This document shows, one piece after another, positions 1 to 6,219 of a DNA stretch of 6,219 nucleotides (positions are counted from its first letter, which is position 1; every line of letters starts with the position of its first letter). The stretch lies in the NCBI GenBank assembly GCA_021768985.1, contig JAETTR010000078.1, positions 1 to 6,219 of the forward strand, read 5' to 3'. The translations under genes and the position numbers were made by a program. Under the pieces are notes generated by a model. That model was not told the origin of the DNA. It worked only from the letters and a program-made list of their open reading frames with translations, and did not search any database. The stretch is from Bacillota bacterium. GTDB taxonomy: Bacteria > Bacillota > Clostridia > Christensenellales > Borkfalkiaceae.

Positions 1-2
1 AA

Positions 3-938
3 TATATGTATGAAGTGTGGTGGGCGCAATACGAAGGGCTTGATGCAATCGGCGACTTTTTCAGAGGAAGAAGCTACGACGAAGAGGGGAATCCTACGCT
101 TAGCCCTAATATCTTTTTGCAGGAGGGACGGTTAAAAGCGGTGGAAGCGCTCGAAAGTATGCTGTCGCCGTCAAAGGGATATTCGTACGACGTAAGCAAT
201 AATATCGGTTGGAATGAAACGCAAACGCGGTTTATGTTGGGCGATGCGGCGTTTTTACCGCTGGGAGATTGGACGGTAAGGGAAATGTCGTCATCCTTCC
301 CCAACAGCAATTTGCTCATGTTGCGCACGCCTATCGTATCGTCGCTCGGCACGAAGCTTGGCATTACCGAAGACGAACTGTGTGCCGTGATCGACTATGT
401 GGACGGCGAAACGGAAGAGAAACCGCAAATTTCGCCTACCAAAAGTTATACGGCGGATCAAGTGATCGAAGAGGTGTCGGTGGCGCGGAAAATTACGTTT
501 TCTTATTCCGACCGTCATCCCGCTTACGTTGCATCGTACGGGCGGGGCAAACAACACGCCATAGAATTTTTGAAATTTATGACGAGTAATGAAGGACAGA
601 AAATATTTGCACAGACGATGCAAGGACCTACGCTGCCGTATGGCTACGACGTATCGGCAGATGCGGAAATCTGGAACGGTTATTCGCAATTTGCAAAATC
701 GCGTTGGGAAATCGCAAAAAACGCATCGCTGTATTTGTACCGTTTCGATTTGCCGCTCGGGAAGCAGGCTTTATTGCCGTTCCGCATGACGACCGTAGCA
801 CCTCTCGAAGTGCTCGTGTCGCGAAATAACGACCGTAAGTCGGCGATGGAGATTATTATGACGGATTATAATTATTATACGGCGGGCGGGAATACGGCTT
901 GGAACGATTTACTGCGCAAAGCGGGACTTCGCACCTAA
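3..938 (+). CDS. Extracellular solute-binding protein of a sugar ABC transporter (5' partial)
   Basis: This is the C-terminal part of a substrate-binding lipoprotein that would capture a sugar or oligosaccharide outside the membrane and hand it to an ABC permease (CUT1-like class). The frame is open to the left edge, so the Met at position 6 is probably internal and the signal peptide lies upstream. Counting from that Met, residues 72-89 carry the family's pattern of a Gln followed by a phenylalanine, a Gly-Asp-Ala-Ala step and a Gly-Asp-Trp (FMLGDAAFLPLGDW). Residues 181-202 (GKQHAIEFLKFMTSNEGQKI region) match the helix that, in this family, reads K..A.eFl.fm.s.eGq..f, and are followed by a Pro-containing loop. 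Residues 114-170 form an acidic stretch between these blocks, longer than in textbook maltose-binding proteins. The gene ends 36 bp before the GH123-like lipoprotein gene, suggesting co-transcription. The permease genes are not in the window. The family call is firm; the substrate is unknown. Confidence 0.85.
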   Translation, partial: YMYEVWWAQYEGLDAIGDFFRGRSYDEEGNPTLSPNIFLQEGRLKAVEALESMLSPSKGYSYDVSNNIGWNETQTRFMLGDAAFLPLGDWTVREMSSSFPNSNLLMLRTPIVSSLGTKLGITEDELCAVIDYVDGETEEKPQISPTKSYTADQVIEEVSVARKITFSYSDRHPAYVASYGRGKQHAIEFLKFMTSNEGQKIFAQTMQGPTLPYGYDVSADAEIWNGYSQFAKSRWEIAKNASLYLYRFDLPLGKQALLPFRMTTVAPLEVLVSRNNDRKSAMEIIMTDYNYYTAGGNTAWNDLLRKAGLRT

Positions 939-960
939 AAAACGGTAAAAAATAAATGTG

Positions 961-968
961 AAAGGGAG
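961..968 (+). promoter_or_regulatory. Ribosome binding site of the GH123-like gene
   Basis: AAAGGGAG lies 6 nt before the ATG at 975 and fits a Shine-Dalgarno sequence. It supports this ATG, which also begins a well-formed signal peptide. The gap after the upstream stop codon (939-974) is A-rich and shows no hairpin or obvious promoter, consistent with read-through from the upstream gene. Confidence 0.7.
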
Positions 969-974
969 AAAAAG

Positions 975-3446
975 ATGAAACGAAACTTGCGTAAAATCTT
1001 CGGCGTTTGCTTGGCGGCAATGATGTGCACTATGGTCGGATGTTCAGAAAAACCGACGCCGCCCGAGGATGTGAATGTACAAATTAAAAGCGCGCTCAAT
1101 ACCGTAAAAGTGTTGCGCGACGAAAGTATCGATTCGCTTTCCGCGGCGAAGCTGTCGTTTGAAGCGGCAAAGGGCGAAACGGAGGGTGCGCAAATCGTTT
1201 TGCGCGCCGACGGCGAATCGGCATTTGACGTGACGGTAAACGATCTTACGTCGGCAAGCGGCGAAAAAATTTCTTCGTCGGCGGTTACGGTGTACGTGCA
1301 ACGTTATATGCAAACTACCTTGTCATATACGGGGTTTGCAAAGGGCGCGTATCCCGACGCGCTCATTCCGCTTACTTACAGTAAACAGAAAGGGGAGAAC
1401 GTGTTGCATGCCTCCGAAAATCAAGGTCTGTGGTTCGATTTGAAAGTACCCGCAGATGCGGCGGCGGTCGTATATAGCGGCGCATATACGGTAACCGTAG
1501 GCAAGGAAACGTTTAATGTTCCCGTAAGCGTAACCGTATACGATTTCGAAATGCCGTCTGCGCCCGCAATCCCCACTACGTATCTTATCTGGCAGGATTG
1601 GCTGATGGACAGCGAGCTCGATAACACTGCCGAAAAGTACGGCGATTATTACGATATGTTGCTCGATTATAATATCACCGCATATTATTTTCCGGCGGAT
1701 ATCGGCGATATAGACGGCTTCGTGGAATGCTTGCGAAATTATTACGACAGCGTGGCGTCGTACGGCGTGCCCTATCGAAAGAAGGATGAAGCGTACGGCA
1801 GAAGTTTGGATTTTACGCTTTTAGAGGAGTATCTTGCGGCAATCATGCAGGCGAGCGAAGAGGACGGCGTAAATTATTTCGAAAAAGCGTATTACTATTT
1901 CGATTACGCATACGACGAATTGTTTGCCCACAGTTTCGAAGAAAACGGCGACGTCGATTTGGCGCGGCTGAGTAGAATTATAACGGAAACCAATTCCGTG
2001 GAAGAAGCGGTTGCCGCAACGACGGAAAATGCCGAGTTGAAAAGCAGCGTGAAAGGGTTGCGTCATATGCTTACGTTGATTACGGGATACAACGGTTCGC
2101 TCTCGCAATTTAAAGATGAACTTACGATTTGCCCGATTTTTAACAACGTGGCGTCTACCGATAATATCGACATGTATTCCGATCTCATCGAAAAGGGGTA
2201 CAGTATCACGTCGTACGGTTCGGCATCGTTTTGGCCGTACGGAGCGCATCTTATCGATGATTATATGATTACCTCTCGCGACGTTTTTTGGTCGAAGTTC
2301 GGCTATCGTCTTAACGGTGATCTGTATTGGTGCGTCAATGCGTGCTGCAATTTTTCCAAGCCGCTTCTGTCGGGATATGCGCGGATCGACGATCCGTATA
2401 CCGAGCCCTCGCGTGACGGCATGACCTCGGGCGACGGCTATCTCGTTTATCCCGGTGCGCCCTACGGATCGGAAAAACCCTTCCCGAGCTTGCGGCTCAC
2501 GGCAACTCGCGACGGAATCGACGATTATACGTATCTTTCTATGCTTGAAGACGAATGGAATACGCTTGCCGATAAATACGGCGTGCCGAAAGACAAGATA
2601 CACGCGGCGATTCAAACGCTTTCGGAAAGCGTATATGCAACGGGCGTAAGTAAATTGAATTTCAAGGGGTTGCAAGACGCGCGCAGAACGATTGCGCGGT
2701 TGATTGAAATGGCGAAATCGCCCGCCGGCGTGCTTATATCCGATTTCTCGTATGACGATAACGGCGTAAATTATACCGTTTGCGCCGCGAACTCGACGGA
2801 TCTTAAAATAAACGGCGGAACTCCCGCAGCGAATGCAACGGAAACAGGAAACGGGATAAAAGTTTCGGTAACGAAAGCCGAATATCCTGAAAACGGTGTG
2901 ATGACGGTTTCGGCGGGAAATACAACGGCGGAAATTGCAGTAGGAAAAGCGTTCGATACGGTTGTTGCGCTTGATAAGGTAGATGATGCAAATGCGTATC
3001 ACGTGAGCACGTTATACGGCGGAACTTCAACGTTCGAGACCTCCGCGCATACCGAGCACGGCAATACGGTAAAAGCAACGCTCAAAGGGCATATATTCGA
3101 TTCGGATATGCAGACGCTTGCATACCGTCCGAGCGTACAGTTTGACGTTGCGAATTTGGATCAAGCAGATACGCTGTCGTTTTGGGTGTATAACGACGGC
3201 GAAGAAATTGCCGTAAATATAATTGCGCGCGACGAGGACGGAATTCTTACCGTTGCGGATATGGTGACGCTGCCTGCATACGGGTGGCGTAAGATTACCG
3301 TAAAGAATTTTACGTATATATCGCGCCAAGCGAGCGCATTAAAAAAGATCAACCGTATGGGAATCGATTGCGCGAACCTCGTCGAAAACGGGGAAGAAAA
3401 TTCGCATACGTTCTACATCTCGTCCGTATGCGGCAGAGATAAATAA
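975..3446 (+). CDS. GH123-like (DUF4091) glycoside hydrolase lipoprotein
   Basis: This is a complete 823-residue exported lipoprotein. Residues 1-22 are a signal peptide (basic MKRNLRK, hydrophobic core) ending in a lipobox, M20-V21-G22-C23, so the protein should be anchored to the outer face of the membrane. Residues about 60-190 form a beta-rich N-terminal domain. Residues about 195-580 are the DUF4091/GH123 catalytic domain. An Asp-Glu pair at 314-315 (YAYDELF) sits where the family has its catalytic pair. The downstream family blocks are RDVFWSKFGYRLNGDLYW (435-452), GDGYLVYPG (486-494) and the PSLRLTATRDGIDDYTYL block (504-521). Residues 582-655 look like a beta-rich linker, and 660-820 like a jelly-roll domain ending in HTFYISSV, similar to the domains in the next gene. 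Characterised GH123 enzymes are beta-N-acetylgalactosaminidases using substrate-assisted catalysis; many DUF4091 relatives are untested, so the substrate here is inferred only. The family DE is often followed by Pro; here it is Leu. The next gene begins 13 bp after the stop. Confidence 0.88.
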   Translation: MKRNLRKIFGVCLAAMMCTMVGCSEKPTPPEDVNVQIKSALNTVKVLRDESIDSLSAAKLSFEAAKGETEGAQIVLRADGESAFDVTVNDLTSASGEKISSSAVTVYVQRYMQTTLSYTGFAKGAYPDALIPLTYSKQKGENVLHASENQGLWFDLKVPADAAAVVYSGAYTVTVGKETFNVPVSVTVYDFEMPSAPAIPTTYLIWQDWLMDSELDNTAEKYGDYYDMLLDYNITAYYFPADIGDIDGFVECLRNYYDSVASYGVPYRKKDEAYGRSLDFTLLEEYLAAIMQASEEDGVNYFEKAYYYFDYAYDELFAHSFEENGDVDLARLSRIITETNSVEEAVAATTENAELKSSVKGLRHMLTLITGYNGSLSQFKDELTICPIFNNVASTDNIDMYSDLIEKGYSITSYGSASFWPYGAHLIDDYMITSRDVFWSKFGYRLNGDLYWCVNACCNFSKPLLSGYARIDDPYTEPSRDGMTSGDGYLVYPGAPYGSEKPFPSLRLTATRDGIDDYTYLSMLEDEWNTLADKYGVPKDKIHAAIQTLSESVYATGVSKLNFKGLQDARRTIARLIEMAKSPAGVLISDFSYDDNGVNYTVCAANSTDLKINGGTPAANATETGNGIKVSVTKAEYPENGVMTVSAGNTTAEIAVGKAFDTVVALDKVDDANAYHVSTLYGGTSTFETSAHTEHGNTVKATLKGHIFDSDMQTLAYRPSVQFDVANLDQADTLSFWVYNDGEEIAVNIIARDEDGILTVADMVTLPAYGWRKITVKNFTYISRQASALKKINRMGIDCANLVENGEENSHTFYISSVCGRDK

Positions 3447-3453
3447 GGGGGAA
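3445..3453 (+). promoter_or_regulatory. Ribosome binding site overlapping the GH123-like stop codon
   Basis: AAGGGGGAA starts inside the TAA stop (3444-3446) of the upstream gene, with the G run ending 8 nt before the ATG at 3460. It selects this ATG, which starts a lipoprotein signal peptide. The overlap of stop codon and ribosome site indicates that the two genes share a transcript and may be translationally coupled. Confidence 0.65.
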
Positions 3454-3459
3454 ACGGTT

Positions 3460-6219
3460 ATGAAGAAATTTTGGATGGCAACAACGGCTTTACTGTGCGG
3501 CGCGTTGACTTCTTTCGGTCTGGTTGCTTGCGGTGAGAACGAAAACGAGCCCGAAAAATCGGCGTATGGTGAAGTCGTGCTTGCCGGCTTTGAAACCGCC
3601 GACGAACTGCGCGCCATGACGCTGACGGCATTGAGCGGAAAAGTCGAATTCTCCGATGAACACGTTACCGAGGGCGAAAAGAGCGCGAAATTCATCTTGG
3701 AGGGCAGACACGCCGATAACGCTTTTTATATCGCTACCGGCAATACGTTCGTACCCAAAACAGACTATTCGGATGTGATACGGTATTCCGTCGATATTTA
3801 CAGCGAAGCGGAAAAATCGTATGATTTTGCCCTCGGCTATAACGATTTGGGTTTTAATAAAGATTTTTATTTATTCGGCTATCGTACGATAGAGCCGGGC
3901 GAGAATCATATCGTATTCGATATCGATAGTAGCGTCGTGGAATCGCTCATGCAAACGGATACGGTAACGCACTTCTCGTTCTTCATTGAGGGGCGCGAGG
4001 ACGAAACGGAAAAGCAGGTGTTTTACATCGATAACTTCCGTGCATATACGAAGGAGCAGACCGTCCAAACGTACGAAAAACAGCCGAATATCGATTTTTC
4101 GCGGAATGTCGATTTTTCGCGGAATGTCGATTTTTCGCAATTTTGCGATTATTGGTTTAGTATGGCAAAATCATCGGGCAAGGTGCGCCGTCCGCGCCTT
4201 GAAGTAAACACCGATATGCACTATGTGCTCTCGGGAAAAACTTCCATGAAGGTATCGTTCGGTAAGCGTTACGGCAGCGACGAGCCGGATATCAACGGAT
4301 TCCGCACGCGCGACGGGCTGTACGACGGCGCTGCAGTTGATATCTACGACCCCGACGACACCTATTTTTCCTATGATTTATATAACGATTCCGACAAGGA
4401 AATCACGGTGCGTTTTGCGGCACATTCCAATGCCGACGAATATTACGGAGTAAATGCAGTCGTTGCGCCGCACGAATGGGCGCGGCTTGGAAACTGTATG
4501 CTTTTGCGCGATATCGACAATGCCTGGCGCGGCGACGGTCTGACGGATTTTCGTGCCGTATCGCTTACGATTATCGACGGGCTCACTCCCGACACCGTGG
4601 TGTATATAGACAATATTTCGCTCATGAAATCCGACGGCACGTCCGCGCAACCCAAAGAGAGCCTTTCCGCTCCGAGCCTTACTCTCGATGGAAAAACATT
4701 GCGTTGGTTGGCAGTAGATAATGCTACGGGCTATCAAATAAAAGTAAACGACGGAGAGTGGAGCGATGAGCAAACGGATACGAGTTATACTTTGACCGAA
4801 ACGACGGCGGGCGTATATACCGTGTACGTGAAGGCGGTAGACGCAACAAAAACGTTGCGTGAAAGCTCTGCGGTTTCTGTAACGATCACGGTTACCGAAA
4901 AATTATCTGCCCCCACGGAACTGAAAGCAAGCGGCAATACGATAAGTTGGAATGCCGTTGAACATGCTATTGCGTATCGCGTAAAAGTTGACGACGGGGA
5001 GTGGAGCGAAGCACAGACGGATACGAGTTATACTTTGGTCGGAGTGGAAACGGGAACGCATACCGTGTATGTAAATGCGGAATCCTCCGACGATGTGTAT
5101 ACCGAGAGCGATGCATCGCAAATAGACGCGAGTGTGGAATATCAGTTGGTATCGCCCGTGCTCACGCTCGACGGCAAAACGGTAACTTGGAACGCGGTGG
5201 AAAAAGCTACCGGCTATCAAGTAAAGATAGATGGTGGCGAATGGAGTACGGCGCAAACGGGTACGAGCTATACGCTTGACGAAACGGCGGCGGGCAGGTA
5301 TACCGTATACGTGAAAGCCGTAGCTTCTTCGGCGGAAATCAAAGATAGCGCAGAATCTTCGGTTTCGATTCTTGTTACGGAAAAATTAGCTGCACCGGAG
5401 CTTACTGAAACAGACGGCGTGGTAAGTTGGAACGCGGTAGATAAAGCGAGCGGATATAAAGTTAAAATAGACAACGGAACATATGGAGATATGCAAACGG
5501 GAACGAGCTATACGCTTGCAAACTTGCCCGCGGGCAGGTATACCGTATCCGTGAAAGCCGTTTCGGAGCACGAATGGTATCTCGAAAGCGCGGCGGCGAG
5601 CGTAGATATCACAGTAGACGATATCGTTGCGCCCGTAATCAAAAAGAAAGACGATAAGACCGATCACTTTGTGGCGGCGGGGACGAATGTTGTGCTGTCG
5701 CCGAGCGGGATTGCGAATTATCTGTCCGCAACCGAAGAAACCACTACGGCAACGTTTATTTACGACAGAGTGCTTCGTAACGGCGTTGAGCAGAATGTAT
5801 CACAGTTTACCGTGAAGAAACACGAAATATGGGAAGTATTCGTCACCGTAAAGGACGAGGTAAACAACGAGAGCTATGCGTATTTGCAGTTTGTTGCCGA
5901 GAATTTGAAGGACGGCTTTATCAGCTTTAACGACGGCGTATGGGTATTCGGCTTTACGTGGCCCGGAAACGACGCGGGAGCAGGACAACGCACTATTTAT
6001 AAACTCGGAGAAGGGACAAAGTATGTAAATATTTTGATGGTCAATGACGACACGAGTACGCTAATAACCGATAAATACGGCAAAGTTACGTTGCAAGCTA
6101 ACTTTACAAGCGTTTACGAAATAGGTTTGCTGGCGTCGATGAATAGCGTGCGTATGTCGATGAAGTTGTCGGCACAAACAACTGTTCCTTGCGTGTTTGA
6201 CGGTATTTGCAGTACGCAA
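3460..6219 (+). CDS. Multidomain surface lipoprotein with beta-sandwich domains and four Fn3-like repeats (3' partial)
   Basis: The frame is open for 920 codons and runs off the right edge. Residues 1-23 are a signal peptide and L21-V22-A23-C24 is a lipobox, predicting attachment to the outer membrane face of the cytoplasmic membrane. Residues 38-196 form a beta-sandwich domain beginning EVVLAGFE and ending VFYIDNF; residues 223-390 form a second one with SGKTSMKVSF and VVYIDNIS, both typical of carbohydrate-binding-like jelly rolls. Between them is a VDFSRN hexapeptide repeat (211-222). Residues 402-721 are four fibronectin III-like repeats. Residues 723-815 look Ig-like, and 818-920 start another beta-rich domain that is cut by the window. 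I see no catalytic motif, so a binding, scaffold or adhesion role is the best inference; an enzyme domain could still follow beyond the edge. It directly follows the GH123-like lipoprotein gene (13 bp gap), which suggests that it acts on or holds the same glycan at the cell surface. Confidence 0.85.
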   Translation, partial: MKKFWMATTALLCGALTSFGLVACGENENEPEKSAYGEVVLAGFETADELRAMTLTALSGKVEFSDEHVTEGEKSAKFILEGRHADNAFYIATGNTFVPKTDYSDVIRYSVDIYSEAEKSYDFALGYNDLGFNKDFYLFGYRTIEPGENHIVFDIDSSVVESLMQTDTVTHFSFFIEGREDETEKQVFYIDNFRAYTKEQTVQTYEKQPNIDFSRNVDFSRNVDFSQFCDYWFSMAKSSGKVRRPRLEVNTDMHYVLSGKTSMKVSFGKRYGSDEPDINGFRTRDGLYDGAAVDIYDPDDTYFSYDLYNDSDKEITVRFAAHSNADEYYGVNAVVAPHEWARLGNCMLLRDIDNAWRGDGLTDFRAVSLTIIDGLTPDTVVYIDNISLMKSDGTSAQPKESLSAPSLTLDGKTLRWLAVDNATGYQIKVNDGEWSDEQTDTSYTLTETTAGVYTVYVKAVDATKTLRESSAVSVTITVTEKLSAPTELKASGNTISWNAVEHAIAYRVKVDDGEWSEAQTDTSYTLVGVETGTHTVYVNAESSDDVYTESDASQIDASVEYQLVSPVLTLDGKTVTWNAVEKATGYQVKIDGGEWSTAQTGTSYTLDETAAGRYTVYVKAVASSAEIKDSAESSVSILVTEKLAAPELTETDGVVSWNAVDKASGYKVKIDNGTYGDMQTGTSYTLANLPAGRYTVSVKAVSEHEWYLESAAASVDITVDDIVAPVIKKKDDKTDHFVAAGTNVVLSPSGIANYLSATEETTTATFIYDRVLRNGVEQNVSQFTVKKHEIWEVFVTVKDEVNNESYAYLQFVAENLKDGFISFNDGVWVFGFTWPGNDAGAGQRTIYKLGEGTKYVNILMVNDDTSTLITDKYGKVTLQANFTSVYEIGLLASMNSVRMSMKLSAQTTVPCVFDGICSTQ
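4091..4140 (+). repeat. 18-bp tandem repeat, about 2.7 copies, encoding VDFSRN
   Basis: The unit TCGATTTTTCGCGGAATG occurs at 4091-4108 and again without a mismatch at 4109-4126; a third partial copy (12 matching bases, then divergence) begins at 4127. The unit is six codons long, so the frame is kept, giving I/V-D-F-S-R-N, V-D-F-S-R-N, V-D-F-S-Q-F. It lies between the first and second beta-sandwich domains and appears to duplicate the opening strand of the second. The exact identity points to recent slippage or unequal crossover. Confidence 0.9.
4663..5622 (+). repeat. Four tandem fibronectin III-like repeats (about 80 codons each)
   Basis: The units are at 4663-4902 (80 codons), 4903-5145 (81), 5146-5385 (80) and 5386-5622 (79). 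Each begins with Leu and an early Pro, followed by a Trp-x-Ala-Val core (W-L-A-V in unit 1, W-N-A-V in units 2-4), then A-x-x-Y-x-V-K-x-D/N, usually GEW, then QT-x-TSYTL and a (Y/H)TV-x-V strand. The spacing of Trp and Tyr fits bacterial Fn3 domains, which usually act as spacers or protein-protein or glycan contact modules in surface proteins. Unit 4 departs most in the GEW position (GTYGDM). Units 3 and 4 are in exact 240-bp register with long near-identical DNA blocks. Confidence 0.85.

Noticed and set aside
939..974. A-rich gap considered as a promoter or terminator
   Set aside because: There is no stem-loop and no convincing -35/-10 pair in 36 bp. It is best read as an intra-operon spacer with a ribosome site.
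1821..3002. 393-codon open frame on the minus strand inside the GH123-like gene
   Set aside because: It lies wholly antisense to a well-supported family gene. Its translation is Arg/Ile-rich without recognisable motifs, and it fits the shadow of a plus-strand frame rich in G-initial codons.
4091..4140. Tandem repeat considered as a CRISPR-like array or iteron set
   Set aside because: Units are contiguous without spacers, few in number, and keep the reading frame of a protein, so a coding-sequence duplication explains them.
4135..4148. Short inverted repeat TCGCAA-TT-TTGCGA
   Set aside because: The arms are only 6 bases, the loop would be too tight without unpairing, there is no following T run, and it lies inside a coding region, so it is not credible as a terminator or operator.
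4378..5667. Minus-strand frames with recurring Tyr/Phe-rich motifs followed by a Pro-Thr-Tyr or similar
   Set aside because: The apparent repeat family is the antisense image of the Fn3-like repeats in the plus-strand gene, which have clear domain logic and an unbroken frame with signal peptide and ribosome site.

Overview
The window reads as part of one plus-strand operon from a Gram-positive, probably Clostridia-like bacterium. The taxonomic inference rests on two lipoprotein signal peptides with lipoboxes (MVGC and LVAC), an ABC-type sugar-binding protein, bacterial Fn3-type repeats, GGGAG/GGGGG ribosome sites and moderate GC content. No rRNA or other phylogenetic marker is present, so the assignment is tentative.

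Three genes lie head to tail with 36 bp and 13 bp gaps and no terminator between them. (1) Positions 3-938 hold the C-terminal part of an extracellular solute-binding protein of an ABC sugar transporter; its N-terminus lies upstream of the window. (2) Positions 975-3446 hold a complete 823-residue lipoprotein with a glycoside hydrolase 123-type (DUF4091) catalytic domain and a C-terminal beta-sandwich domain. (3) Positions 3460-6219 hold a lipoprotein reading frame that stays open for 920 codons and leaves the right edge. It contains two beta-sandwich, carbohydrate-binding-like domains, four tandem fibronectin III-like repeats, an Ig-like segment and the start of another beta-rich domain.

The likely theme is surface glycan use: a membrane-anchored enzyme trims a glycan (GH123 founders act on N-acetylgalactosamine), a multidomain anchored protein may hold the substrate or contact the surface, and the binding protein delivers released sugar to a permease. 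Only the family assignments are supported by sequence; the substrate and the cooperation are inference. The most notable details are an 18-bp tandem repeat at the entrance to the second beta-sandwich domain, the partly homogenised Fn3 array, and reuse of a similar beta-sandwich module in the two adjacent lipoproteins. I saw no RNA gene, mobile element, CRISPR array or clear terminator, and no gene-free stretch longer than 36 bp.
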